Counted from the first letter of the stretch, positions 1 through 8,718 are shown. The stretch is 25,626 nucleotides of DNA from JBIOHJ01 sp044448905 (GCA_044448905.1 JBIOHJ010000036.1:1-25626); one strand, 5' to 3'. Numbers and translations: made by a program. Notes: a model not told the origin generated them from the letters alone.

Positions 1-1419
1 CGAGTCGGAATCCTTTTGACCGTGACGCAGTTCTGCCGATGGATGCTTTGTAATAATATTTCGAGGGATGATTTCTTTTTCGCTGTTCAAAAATTCGGCA
101 AGGTCAAACACTTCAGTTTTGTATACATCGCCAATCACCGAAAGCCCGCCACACATATCGCCATACAACGTCCCGTAGCCCACAGCCAGTTCACTTTTGT
201 TAGAAGTGTTCAGCAAAATATAACCAAACTTGTTTGACAAAGCCATCAGCAACGTTGCGCGTATGCGCGCCTGTATATTTTCTTCGGCAACATTAAATGG
301 AAGGTTTTTAAATAATGGTTTTGTTGAAGAAATATATTCGTTGTAAATCTTTTCAATAGGGATAGTGTGATATTTCAAGCCGAGATTTTCGCATAGCCCG
401 ATCGAATCGGAAACCGAATGTTCCGATGAAAAAGGGGAGGGAAGAAGCACCGGGATAATATTTTCTTTACCTAATGCTTCGGCAGCAAGCACCAGCACTA
501 CTGCCGAATCAATTCCGCCCGACAAACCAAGTGTTGCCTGTTTAAAATTCATTTTTCTGAAATAATCCTTCACACCCATCACCAGAGCATCATGAATGGA
601 TTTTATTTTATTATTTCTGATTTCTGATTTCTGATTTCGAATTTTAGTTGAATCTGCAATTGACAATCCGAAATCCGCAATCAGGAAATCTTCTTCAAAA
701 CATTTCAACTCTTCAATTACATCACCTCTTTCATTCATAATCATTGAGCCGCCATCAAACAGCATTTCGGTTTGACCGCCCACATGATTCACATAAAATA
801 TCGGGAGGTGATACTTCAAGGCATTTTTCCGGAGAATAGCTTTACGAACTTCGTCATGGTTGTAAGTAAAAGGCGAGGCGGCAATGTTGATGATAAACTG
901 TGGCGAAAATTTGATAAGTTCTTCCATCGGTGAAAAGACATAAAGCGGATCGTCCTCTTCATTCCACAAATCTTCGCAAATAGTAAGAGCTATTTTTGTT
1001 CCTTTCAGTTCAATACATTCGAACTTGCGGTTAGGTTCAAAGTAACGGTATTCATCAAACACATCGTAAGTAGGTAATAAAGTTTTATGAATAATGTTTT
1101 TAATTTTTCCGTCTTCAAGAAAATAAGCCGAATTGTAAAGATTTTTTCCTTTCAAAACAGGATTTACGCTGGGTGAACCCACAACGGCTGCTATGCCCGT
1201 ACATTCAGCAGCAATTTTATCAATTGAAGATTTACATTTCGTAATAAAATCGCTGAATTCAAGAAAATCGAGGGGAGGATAACCGCAAACAGCCAGCTCA
1301 GCAAAAATTATTAAATCAACATCCTCTTTTTTGGCTTTCCGTATCGAATCAATTATTTTGGAAGTGTTATCCTCAAAATTGCCTATATGATAATTTAGCT
1401 GGGAAAGAGCAATCTTCAT
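1..1419 (-). CDS. nadE: Glutamine-dependent NAD+ synthetase, 3' end beyond window
   Basis: Makes NAD+ from nicotinic acid adenine dinucleotide, ATP and ammonia taken from glutamine; cytoplasmic, last step of NAD synthesis. The first 473 codons are visible. Residues 1 to about 240 are a nitrilase-type glutaminase domain: MKIALSQLNYHIGNF start, Glu41 in FAELAVCGYPP, Lys112 in HKTLLPTYDVFDEYRYF, and nucleophile Cys148 in TICEDLWN. The synthetase domain follows, with the ATP-pyrophosphatase loop LSGGIDSA at 299-306 and, at the window edge, the conserved SAELR...QKD segment. The reading frame is still open at base 1, so the C-terminus is missing. The linker between the domains (about residues 243-272) is encoded by 7-base tandem repeats, an oddity reported separately. 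A TACCTTTG promoter element lies about 20 bases before the ATG. Identification is secure from domain order and motifs. Confidence 0.96.
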   Translation of the reverse strand, partial: MKIALSQLNYHIGNFEDNTSKIIDSIRKAKKEDVDLIIFAELAVCGYPPLDFLEFSDFITKCKSSIDKIAAECTGIAAVVGSPSVNPVLKGKNLYNSAYFLEDGKIKNIIHKTLLPTYDVFDEYRYFEPNRKFECIELKGTKIALTICEDLWNEEDDPLYVFSPMEELIKFSPQFIINIAASPFTYNHDEVRKAILRKNALKYHLPIFYVNHVGGQTEMLFDGGSMIMNERGDVIEELKCFEEDFLIADFGLSIADSTKIRNQKSEIRNNKIKSIHDALVMGVKDYFRKMNFKQATLGLSGGIDSAVVLVLAAEALGKENIIPVLLPSPFSSEHSVSDSIGLCENLGLKYHTIPIEKIYNEYISSTKPLFKNLPFNVAEENIQARIRATLLMALSNKFGYILLNTSNKSELAVGYGTLYGDMCGGLSVIGDVYKTEVFDLAEFLNSEKEIIPRNIITKHPSAELRHGQKDSDS

Positions 1420-1438
1420 AGCGAAAAAATTTACAATG

Positions 1439-1446
1439 CAAAGGTA
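1439..1446 (-). promoter_or_regulatory. Promoter -7 element for nadE
   Basis: TACCTTTG on the minus strand matches the Bacteroidota -7 consensus TAnnTTTG. It would start transcription about 12-15 bases before the nadE ATG. No TTG was found at the expected -33 position; that region falls in the terminator hairpin of the upstream gene. Confidence 0.55.
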
Positions 1447-1454
1447 TTGAATGT

Positions 1455-1489
1455 AAATAAAAAATCCCGGCTATAAAAGCAGTCGGGAT
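1455..1489 (-). terminator. Rho-independent terminator of the beta-barrel gene
   Basis: On the minus strand ATCCCGACT (1489-1481) pairs with AGCCGGGAT (1472-1464) around an 8-base loop with one mismatch, followed by a T-rich run (1463-1455). It sits 28 bases after the stop of the beta-barrel gene, separating it from nadE on the same strand. Confidence 0.75.
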
Positions 1490-1516
1490 AATCCATTATC
1501 TGTTAGTTGCTTTATC

Positions 1517-2179
1517 TCAGAACAGGACACCAATATTCAGCCCTAATGAATTTACATTAGCTTTTGAGCTACTGTCAATAACATCTGAAAAGCCATTTTT
1601 GTAAACGATTCCCACAAGCAAATTTGTATTGCCCGAAAGATTATATTCAAGTCCCAGACCTATAACAAGCGAAACGTTAATATTATTTACGTCATCTTTA
1701 ACATCTACATCATCCTTAATCAATGTTTGTCCTCCTTTAAAGGTTCCCTTTGCACCAATAAGAAAACCCGGGGCTAAGCCAAATTGCCCGTAGTATCTGA
1801 TAGAACCAATTTGGTTGGTTTTCATTTTTAATGTTAACGGAACATCAATATATCGGAGATTGAAATCATAATATACGAAATCAGTAATTAGGTTAGTATC
1901 AGGGGGTATCGTAAAAGGTATCTCATCTTTTGTTCTCAATTTCCCACCTTTGCTGTCAATAGTTATTCCCGTAGCGAAAGCATAATTCTCAGTAATGGCA
2001 AATTCTGTTATCAAGCCGTAATTAAAACCGAATTTCGACCCATCACCTTCAATGTCATCTGACCCGGGATGTAACCATGCCATAGAAGGTGTAACGCCAA
2101 GACCAAAATGAAGTTTCTGTGCAAATAATTGATTGTTTAGTGAAATTAAAACAACCCAAAATAATATTATCTTCTTCAT
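1517..2179 (-). CDS. PorT-like outer-membrane beta-barrel protein
   Basis: 220 residues beginning MKKIILFWVVLISL, a typical signal peptide ending at LFAQ (about residue 21). The rest is alternating amphipathic strands with a barrel-like ending, LGLNIGVLF, resembling the small 8-stranded OMP_b-brl_2/PorT-like family (PF13568) common in Bacteroidota. A longer frame back to 2239 exists, but it puts 20 residues before the signal peptide and overlaps gldB, so the start at 2179 is preferred. It is transcribed divergently from gldB with only 39 bases between start codons. PorT itself belongs to the type IX secretion machinery; this protein shares the fold class but I cannot say it is that component. 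Function is otherwise unknown. Confidence 0.75.
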   Translation of the reverse strand: MKKIILFWVVLISLNNQLFAQKLHFGLGVTPSMAWLHPGSDDIEGDGSKFGFNYGLITEFAITENYAFATGITIDSKGGKLRTKDEIPFTIPPDTNLITDFVYYDFNLRYIDVPLTLKMKTNQIGSIRYYGQFGLAPGFLIGAKGTFKGGQTLIKDDVDVKDDVNNINVSLVIGLGLEYNLSGNTNLLVGIVYKNGFSDVIDSSSKANVNSLGLNIGVLF

Positions 2180-2218
2180 GTAATTTGATTTTAATTGTGC
2201 AATGTTAAATATTTTCTG

Positions 2219-3241
2219 ATGAATAAAACAAGTTTTCAAATTCTTCTTTCCACAGTACTGGTGTTAATTTCTTCATGCGGTGGTGAAAGAAAAAATAAAA
2301 CGGACGTTTCAGGAATAACTATTCAACAGCCTTTTTTGCGGTTCGATAAAGATCTTTTTTCGTGTGGCGACAGCATAACGGCAAATGATCTGGCTGCATT
2401 AAGAAACAAATATGGAACCTTTTTCACAATATTTTGTAACCGCTTAATACGCATTCCTGCAAGTGAAGATTCATCAACTGCCGTGGCTCTTACTCATTTT
2501 ATTTCTGACAGCGATGTGAAACACATTTATCATCTTACCGATTCGATTTTTTCAAATACTGATAAGATTCAAAAAGAATTACTCGATGCCTTTAAGCATT
2601 ATGCCTTTTATTTTCCGCAAAAAAATATTCCTGATATTGTTACTTACATTTCAGCATTCAACTATCAGGTAATTACAACCGACAGTACCGTTGGCATTGG
2701 CCTGGATATGTACCTGGGTGCCGAAAATGAAGACATGTATGGTTCAATAGGGATACCAAAATATATGTTCCGAAAGTTTTCAAAAGAATACATTGTGAGC
2801 GATTGCATTAAAGGCTGGTTCCAGAGCGAATATGAAAACGATTCAGTAAAATCAGAATTGTTAAGCCAGATGATTTATCATGGCAAGCTTTTATATTTTA
2901 CACAGATGCTCGCTCCTGCATTATCCGATACCGTTGTAATTGGCTATACAAAAGACCAACTTGCCTGGTGCATAAAAAGCGAATCAAATATTTGGGCGCA
3001 TCTCATCGAAAACAATTTATTGTACAGCACCGTTATCCAGGAATACATAAAATTTATAAATGACGGACCAACTACAAACGGGCTACCGGCTGAATCTCCT
3101 GCCAAACTGGGTTCATGGTTAGGCTGGCAAATTGTAAAAGCATACGTAAAAAGTAATCCTGAAATTACTTTAGAGCAATTGCTTGATGAAAAAGATGCAC
3201 AGAAAATTCTAAATGATTCAAAATATAAACCTGAAAAATGA
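2219..3241 (+). CDS. gldB: Gliding motility lipoprotein GldB
   Basis: 340 residues. The N-terminus has a short signal peptide with lipobox LISSC, predicting lipidation at Cys20 and envelope anchoring. The RFDKDLF segment about 25 residues later, followed by LRNKYGTFFTIF, is typical of GldB. The conserved middle LDMYLGAENEDM and C-terminal GSWLGWQIVKAYVKSNPE also fit the family. GldB is needed for gliding in Flavobacterium johnsoniae, but homologues occur in non-gliding Bacteroidota, so motility cannot be concluded. I chose the ATG at 2219 because it places the lipobox at residue 20; an in-frame ATG at 2195 would add 8 residues. The stop overlaps the gldC start by 4 bases (ATGA), showing translational coupling. 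The divergent beta-barrel gene shares its very short upstream region. Confidence 0.88.
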   Translation: MNKTSFQILLSTVLVLISSCGGERKNKTDVSGITIQQPFLRFDKDLFSCGDSITANDLAALRNKYGTFFTIFCNRLIRIPASEDSSTAVALTHFISDSDVKHIYHLTDSIFSNTDKIQKELLDAFKHYAFYFPQKNIPDIVTYISAFNYQVITTDSTVGIGLDMYLGAENEDMYGSIGIPKYMFRKFSKEYIVSDCIKGWFQSEYENDSVKSELLSQMIYHGKLLYFTQMLAPALSDTVVIGYTKDQLAWCIKSESNIWAHLIENNLLYSTVIQEYIKFINDGPTTNGLPAESPAKLGSWLGWQIVKAYVKSNPEITLEQLLDEKDAQKILNDSKYKPEK

Positions 3242-3567
3242 AAATCTCTGAAATAAAATTCACAATAGGGCTTGACGAAAGAAACCATCCCGAAGCCATT
3301 CACTGGCAGGCACCGGATTCGGGCAGCGAGGGCGTTAAACCCTGCAAGTCGGTAATGATTTCGCTTTGGGATTCTTCCGATAATGGAACATTACGAATTG
3401 ATTTATGGACCAAGCAAATGCCTGTTGATGAAATGCAGAGGTTTTTTTATGAAACATTTATAAGCATGGCAGATACCTATCAGCGCGCAACAGGAGAAAA
3501 AGAGGCAGCAGCCAATATTCGCGAATTTGCAACTCAATTCGGAAAAACAACAAAAGTTTTAAAATAA
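3238..3567 (+). CDS. gldC: Gliding motility protein GldC
   Basis: 109 residues, the usual GldC length, without signal peptide or membrane segment, so cytoplasmic. It has the family start MKISEIKFTIGLDERNHPE and the segment IHWQAPDSG, then a region (ISLWDSSDNGTLRIDLWTK) probably forming beta strands, and a helical C-terminus. It overlaps the gldB stop by 4 bases; the gldB-gldC pair is a conserved arrangement in Bacteroidota. In Flavobacterium GldC is associated with gliding but is not strictly required. Its biochemical role is unknown. The call is confident because length, sequence signature and neighbour agree. Confidence 0.92.
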   Translation: MKISEIKFTIGLDERNHPEAIHWQAPDSGSEGVKPCKSVMISLWDSSDNGTLRIDLWTKQMPVDEMQRFFYETFISMADTYQRATGEKEAAANIREFATQFGKTTKVLK

Positions 3568-3571
3568 CTTT

Positions 3572-3614
3572 TTTTAAAAAAAAAGCGCCCCGATATTTAG
3601 AGAACCGGGGCGCT
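3572..3614 (-). terminator. Terminator between gldC and hsp20
   Basis: A GC-rich perfect 9-base stem (3584-3592 with 3606-3614, AGCGCCCCG and its complement) with a 13-base loop. On the minus strand the stem is followed by nine T's, so it is a strong Rho-independent terminator for hsp20. On the plus strand no T run follows, so its use by gldC is less certain. Confidence 0.85.
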
Positions 3615-3652
3615 GTACTAACCCTATATAAAAATTAACCCCTATGATTTTT

Positions 3653-4102
3653 TTACGAAACCTTTATTTCGCGTGATGGTTTGGGTTTTGCTTCTTCCTT
3701 TTTGGGAAGTGTAAGCGTCATTACTCCGCTTTCGTAATTTGCAGCAATGTTGTCGGCATCTACAAATTCGGGCAGATTGAATGAACGGGTAAACGAAACA
3801 TACGAGAATTCTTTTCGCGTATAACGATTGTTTTTTTCGTTCACTTCATTTTTCTTTTCAGCACTTATGGACAACATATCATTATCCACGCTGATTTTGA
3901 AATCTTCTTTTTGCAATCCCGGTGCTGCCACTTCGAGCATGAAATTTTCATCATTATCAATGATGTTTACTGCTGGTGTTGATGTGCTGCGGAAATCTCT
4001 GGTCAGCATTCCGTCAAATAAATCGTTGAACATTTCTGAGAAGTACGGTATTCTATCAACGTACTTGCTCACCGGATCTTTTTTAAATTTAATAAGTGTC
4101 AT
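3653..4102 (-). CDS. Small heat shock protein, Hsp20/alpha-crystallin family
   Basis: 149 residues, a normal Hsp20 length. ATP-independent cytoplasmic holdase that binds unfolding proteins and forms oligomers. The alpha-crystallin domain spans about residues 42-134: it opens at PAVNIIDND, has APGLQKEDF, then SFTRSFNLPE, and ends with the signature ESGVMTLTLPK (124-134). The C-terminal IKV (146-148) is the I-x-I/V motif that docks on neighbouring subunits. The ATG is preceded at 6 bases by AAGGAGG, a near-perfect Shine-Dalgarno sequence that is uncommon in Bacteroidota and implies high translation on demand. A TATTTTTG -7 element and a 15-base palindrome lie about 95-120 bases upstream. No CIRCE operator was seen. 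The gene ends in a strong terminator. Confidence 0.95.
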   Translation of the reverse strand: MTLIKFKKDPVSKYVDRIPYFSEMFNDLFDGMLTRDFRSTSTPAVNIIDNDENFMLEVAAPGLQKEDFKISVDNDMLSISAEKKNEVNEKNNRYTRKEFSYVSFTRSFNLPEFVDADNIAANYESGVMTLTLPKKEEAKPKPSREIKVS

Positions 4103-4108
4103 AATAAA

Positions 4109-4115
4109 CCTCCTT
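4109..4115 (-). promoter_or_regulatory. Strong Shine-Dalgarno site of hsp20
   Basis: AAGGAGG on the minus strand, 6 bases before the hsp20 ATG. Most genes here have no recognisable Shine-Dalgarno sequence, as is normal for Bacteroidota, so this one stands out and fixes the start codon. Confidence 0.8.
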
Positions 4116-4193
4116 TTTAGTTGTGTTATTGTTTAATTGTTTTTTGCTTGTAAGCTTCACAGAACTATCAAATGTTGTTCCGTTGAATTTTTA

Positions 4194-4221
4194 CTGAAAA
4201 ATTTTCAGGAAATCAAAAATA
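4194..4221 (-). promoter_or_regulatory. Candidate hsp20 promoter and operator
   Basis: TATTTTTG (4221-4214, minus strand) fits the -7 consensus TAnnTTTG. Immediately downstream, at the expected transcription start, is the perfect inverted repeat CTGAAAA-A-TTTTCAG (4194-4208). It may be an operator or the first hairpin of a roughly 100-base leader. No TTG at -33 was found at ideal spacing, so the promoter call is moderate. Confidence 0.4.
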
Positions 4222-4263
4222 AAAAAGACAATATTTCGTAAAGTGACAAAGATGAAAGCCAAA

Positions 4264-4302
4264 ATGGCTGAAAATTATTTTAAACAATTGTAATTAAGCC
4301 AT
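4264..4302 (-). terminator. Possible terminator after the TamB-like gene
   Basis: ATGGCT (minus, 4302-4297) pairs with AGCCAT (4269-4264), with further partial pairing of the A/T-rich inside. It lies just after the stop at 4321 and is followed by TTTTGGCTTTC. The stem is short and the T run interrupted, so it is a weak candidate. Confidence 0.35.
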
Positions 4303-4320
4303 CTTAAAAAGCAAAAAATT

Positions 4321-7300
4321 TTATTGCGCAGAGTTGATGCTCACATCAGGTTTTTTCTCTTTAGAAACTTCTTTCTTCTTTTTAAAAAGATCGCCAATTT
4401 TATTAAAATCCTGGCGGTAAAAGACACCGATACCCTGAGTATAGAGAGAATTAAAATTATTTAAAAATGTATTGTTATTTGAACGGTTGAATGCTTTAAA
4501 ATGAAAACGACCGTTATCGCTAACCTGCACGTCCACATTAAAATCGCCAACTATACTGCTTGTGGTTTGGGTACTTTCATTTGCACCGGTATATCCGACT
4601 ACGCCATCAACGGTAACCCTGTCGTTAAAAAGTTTTGTTGAAAGTGCAACTTCAAGCTGCTCGCTGCTTATCTTATCACTGGCACGATAGTTAATTCCAA
4701 TATCTACCTCATCGGTAATTTGCTGTGCCCAATTGCTTAACTGGCGTGACAATAACTCGCTTGTAGTTGCTTCAAAAGCACCGCCCGATGAACCCACAGG
4801 TGTTGCATCGGGTGGTATGGCAAATCTGTTTAAAATCAAAAGACTTAGTGTTTGCCGGTTAACTTCCTGGTCTGAATTTATAAATCTTTTGACTTGATTA
4901 TCGGTTGCAGGATCAATATTAGGGATGTCAATTCTGAAAGTTATATCAGGATTCATAAGTCGATTTTTAAGATTCATATTTAAAACTACATCCGTTCTTT
5001 TCTTGAAGTTTGAAGAGGTATCCTGAAGTAAATCAAATAAACTTGCACGCAGTTTGTATTTTGCATCTAAATCAATTATCGCATCATACGGTGAGCCGTT
5101 CCATTTAATCGTACCGCCCCTCTCCACATCAAATTTTTTATTGATCACGTTTTGTAATGTAAATAAATAATCTCCTTTATTTATAGTATAATCACCATAC
5201 ATATTAAAGTTTCCATACCTGTCAATCACCATACGAATAGTGCCCGATCCGTTACCCCGCATAATATCACCAATTTTTTCATCAAATATTAATTCAATTT
5301 CTGCCTCAGGGGTAACTGCAAAATCAAAATCCATATTTATACCCGAAAGGTCAACAGGTTCTGCTTCAATTTTAGTTTGTAATGTATCGGGAGTTATAAA
5401 AGTAATGAAACTGCTTTCGTCCACTTCTTCCGGATTTGATAACGGAATAGAAATATGGGTTCCTTTTTCGGAAGTCAGCGTTCCGTTTATAGACAGGTCA
5501 TTAAACAATCCTGAGAAATTTACAATTCCCGAAGCATATGCTTTGCCGTAAAACAATTCATTCTGAGTTTTAGAAGTATTGAGCGCAATAAATTTATCTG
5601 TTTTAATACTCAGATCAATACCAAAATCATTAAAATGAGTGTGAAAAATATTTCCATCTATAAATGCCTGGTTGCCGTCTTCATCATTTACAGCCATATT
5701 CTTAAAATAAAATCCATCTTTTTTAATTTGTATCTCATCCGAAAAACTGTATCGCGTATTCAGGTAGTCAACCAAAAAACTTCCGCGTTGAATTCGCGCA
5801 GTGCCTGACAGCTCAGGTTTTGAAGCAAGACCTTTTAAAATAAGATCAGCGGTGGCAGTACCCCGCACATCGGATGCAAATCCCGAAATGTAATGTCCAA
5901 AAGGCTGTAAGTTTGTTTTGGTTAACGAAATGGAAAAATCCAATTCATCATACGGTGACTTTATATAATATTTTCCGTTTACTACTATATTTTTGATTTC
6001 GCCTTTCGATGCGGTAGCCCGCACATTAATGACTTTTTCCGAGGTATTGTAATCAACATCAATAGATAAATTCCCGAGGGTATCGTTGAAATAACTGAAA
6101 TTGGAAATAGTAAGATCAGAAGAAATGCGCGGCACTTTCAGAACCGAAGCAACGTGAATATTTCCATCGGCAACACCACCAATGCTTACATTGAATAGTT
6201 CCAAAACGCGGTTCATCACTTTAGTTTCAAAATTTTGGAGTGCTACTTTTAAAATATCATTTTCACCGGAAGATATTTTTCCAGCTATACCCATATGCTG
6301 ATTATCGGAGTATAACACAAGGTTATTGATTAAGGTTCCTGTCGAATCAATAATTACCATGTTGTCATTGGCAACACTCCATTTTCTTCTTTCGAGTAAA
6401 ATATCAGAAGATTGCAATCGAATGGCTGTCTTTCCATTGTCATTGAAGTTTATTTCGCCACCAATAGCAAGCCGGTCATTGACTGAATCCCTGCCCTGAA
6501 ATGAAAGTTTAAACAAAGCCGAATCTTTTGCCGTTTCTGCAATTAGATTCACATTTTTTAATGAAAGGCTGTCACGAAATTTAAATTCATTTACATTTAA
6601 GGTAATTTCAAATTTATTAGCATTTGTTTTTCCATTGAGTAAAACAGCATTCCATTTCATACCGCCATATTCAATTTTTTCAGAAACCAGGTTCATCCTG
6701 AAATCATTTATAAGTGTATTGAAGTTTCCGGAAAGACTGGAGTTGTCCTGAACTTTCAGCGAAGGAAGAAATATTTCAAGTATCGGGTCAGGTTTTTTTA
6801 TTTTTACATTGAAAGTGAAATCCTGCATTTCGCTTACTGTATTTATTTTTTCTTCCACACCGGGCAAATATTTTCGAAGCAGATTTTCAAACGACTTGAT
6901 TACCGATGTTCGTCTGTAATCGCCACGAATATCGAGATCGGCAAATTCAGAAATGAAATGAATATGGCGGTCGTTTCCTTCAGCAACCGATTCGAGTTCG
7001 ATTTCATCGGTCGAAATATTTTTTTCGTTTTCACTATACCGTAGCTTGTTCAGTTTAATAAACCCATCCATATTATCTATGGTATTTCCCTCAAAATGAA
7101 ATTGAGTATTAACTGAAAGTGCAGATGTAGTATCACGTTTTATCAGATTGAGTTTTGCAAGTTTTGCATCTTTTATTTTGGCACTAAAATCAAACAGCGG
7201 AAGCTTGTGTGTAAAATCAACGGTTCCATTAAACGAAAAATTAAGATTGTCTTCTACAATAGCTAAGGCGCCATTAAATAATTTTTTTGCAATATCCGCA

Positions 7301-8718
7301 TCGAGTGTAATATTGTGATAATTGTATTTATATAGTTCAATATTTGCAATGTTACCTTTAACTGAAGCAGTCATTTTATCAGGATTAAAATGTGTACCCT
7401 TTATATCGGCATTCAATGAAAGTTTACCTATAATTTTTTCGGCTGAGAATAATTTTCCCAAATCGAAATCATGTGTGGTAATGTGGCCGGAGTACAATGG
7501 AGTTTTTTTGAACTTGAGGTTTATGTCAGATGAAATGAACCCCAAAGCAGTATTAAAATTTCCATACGCGACAAAATCGTTATAAAATCCGGTAAATTTT
7601 CCTTTAAACTCAAGTGTAGCTAATCTTTTTACTTCAGAAGTTAACTGAACTGTTTTCTGATTTTTAAACGGAGCAACCGGTATTGTTTCAATATCTCTTG
7701 TATTGGTCACCATTTTGTCAATGACAAGGTCAATAAAAGTTTCTTCAAAATCGGGTAAACCGGTAAGAGCTACATTCCCTTTAAAAAACGTGTGCTCACC
7801 GTAGTTCAAAATAATATTCTTACCTTTAAACTGGTCAACCGTTCCGTGAAAATGGCCTGTCAGAATAATGTTCCTGTCAAAGTCGGAAAGATCAGAAGTA
7901 AAGCATGCAATATCATTTGAAGCCACTTTGCTTTGGTTAAAGTCAGCATCAAAATTTACTCGCGACAAAAAATGATCAAAGTCAGCTAAAGAATCATAAC
8001 TGAATGTAAGGTTCGTATTAATGGAACTTGAGGGAGTTTGAATCTTTAATTTTTGAAACCGCATTTCATCCGGTGCGATTTTAGCATCGGCTTCAAAATG
8101 ATTCAGTGCAAATCCACTCTTTTCTTTAAACGAAATATTTTTAATGGTTGTGAAAACCGAATCGCCCGAAGACTTTATGTTGCTGAAATGCGCGAATAAA
8201 CTGTCTGTAAATAAATCATCAAAATCAACAGTCGAGGTTGTATCATTATAGAGGTGATCACGCAAAGAAAAAACTACATTGTCAAGTATAAAATTATCCG
8301 CAGCGATATTCCACGGATGTGAAGTGGTATCACTCTGAGATGTTGAAAAATAATCAACTATAAATTGGAAATTCAAACCGTCATCTTTTATATAACGCTG
8401 CAATTTTATTCTTGCTTTTTGCAACTCAACCGAACTGAAATTTATTTTTTCTTCCCCACGGTTAAATTCACTAATGTCAACTTTTAGTTTTTCGGCAAAC
8501 AATAGCGTATCATGCTTCAGGTCTTCGACATAAATATCCCTGAGGACTAATTTTTTGATTAACTCAATGCGAACAGAGCCAATACGGATATTGGTATTCA
8601 GCTCACCGGAGATATATGATGAGATTTTATGAATCAGCAAAGTCTGAATGGCAGGAATTCTGATAAGCACACAGCAGCTCAGCACAAGAAACATCAATGC
8701 CGAAACAATTCCAATCAA
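4321..8718 (-). CDS. tamB: TamB-like envelope protein (DUF490 / AsmA-like)
   Basis: About 1465 residues. The N-terminus has one membrane anchor (about residues 2-20, GIVSALMFLVLSCCVLI), then RIPAIQTLLIHKISSYISGEL, the usual start of Bacteroidota TamB proteins. The long middle is repetitive beta structure forming the groove expected of AsmA-like bridge proteins. The last 450 or so residues are the TamB domain (PF04357), with RGNGSGTIRMVIDRYGNFNMYG-like strands near residue 1150 and GINYRASDKISSEQLEVALS near the end. Such proteins span the periplasm and are linked to phospholipid transport or outer-membrane protein assembly. It is divergent from tsaD. No in-frame ATG or GTG exists between the upstream stop (8770-8772) and this point; the first usable start is TTG at 8718, which leaves lysine-rich KNKIIKKA codons outside the protein. 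Confidence 0.9.
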   Translation of the reverse strand: MIGIVSALMFLVLSCCVLIRIPAIQTLLIHKISSYISGELNTNIRIGSVRIELIKKLVLRDIYVEDLKHDTLLFAEKLKVDISEFNRGEEKINFSSVELQKARIKLQRYIKDDGLNFQFIVDYFSTSQSDTTSHPWNIAADNFILDNVVFSLRDHLYNDTTSTVDFDDLFTDSLFAHFSNIKSSGDSVFTTIKNISFKEKSGFALNHFEADAKIAPDEMRFQKLKIQTPSSSINTNLTFSYDSLADFDHFLSRVNFDADFNQSKVASNDIACFTSDLSDFDRNIILTGHFHGTVDQFKGKNIILNYGEHTFFKGNVALTGLPDFEETFIDLVIDKMVTNTRDIETIPVAPFKNQKTVQLTSEVKRLATLEFKGKFTGFYNDFVAYGNFNTALGFISSDINLKFKKTPLYSGHITTHDFDLGKLFSAEKIIGKLSLNADIKGTHFNPDKMTASVKGNIANIELYKYNYHNITLDADIAKKLFNGALAIVEDNLNFSFNGTVDFTHKLPLFDFSAKIKDAKLAKLNLIKRDTTSALSVNTQFHFEGNTIDNMDGFIKLNKLRYSENEKNISTDEIELESVAEGNDRHIHFISEFADLDIRGDYRRTSVIKSFENLLRKYLPGVEEKINTVSEMQDFTFNVKIKKPDPILEIFLPSLKVQDNSSLSGNFNTLINDFRMNLVSEKIEYGGMKWNAVLLNGKTNANKFEITLNVNEFKFRDSLSLKNVNLIAETAKDSALFKLSFQGRDSVNDRLAIGGEINFNDNGKTAIRLQSSDILLERRKWSVANDNMVIIDSTGTLINNLVLYSDNQHMGIAGKISSGENDILKVALQNFETKVMNRVLELFNVSIGGVADGNIHVASVLKVPRISSDLTISNFSYFNDTLGNLSIDVDYNTSEKVINVRATASKGEIKNIVVNGKYYIKSPYDELDFSISLTKTNLQPFGHYISGFASDVRGTATADLILKGLASKPELSGTARIQRGSFLVDYLNTRYSFSDEIQIKKDGFYFKNMAVNDEDGNQAFIDGNIFHTHFNDFGIDLSIKTDKFIALNTSKTQNELFYGKAYASGIVNFSGLFNDLSINGTLTSEKGTHISIPLSNPEEVDESSFITFITPDTLQTKIEAEPVDLSGINMDFDFAVTPEAEIELIFDEKIGDIMRGNGSGTIRMVIDRYGNFNMYGDYTINKGDYLFTLQNVINKKFDVERGGTIKWNGSPYDAIIDLDAKYKLRASLFDLLQDTSSNFKKRTDVVLNMNLKNRLMNPDITFRIDIPNIDPATDNQVKRFINSDQEVNRQTLSLLILNRFAIPPDATPVGSSGGAFEATTSELLSRQLSNWAQQITDEVDIGINYRASDKISSEQLEVALSTKLFNDRVTVDGVVGYTGANESTQTTSSIVGDFNVDVQVSDNGRFHFKAFNRSNNNTFLNNFNSLYTQGIGVFYRQDFNKIGDLFKKKKEVSKEKKPDVSINSAQ

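Noticed and set aside
16..237. Plus-strand frame at the left end
   Set aside because: Lies opposite nadE, whose minus-strand frame has clear family motifs.
613..640. Heptamer repeat considered as a CRISPR array or riboswitch fragment
   Set aside because: Units are contiguous, only 7 bases long and lie inside a coding frame with no spacers.
2944..3303. Minus-strand frame of 119 codons
   Set aside because: Overlaps gldB and gldC antisense and has no family features.
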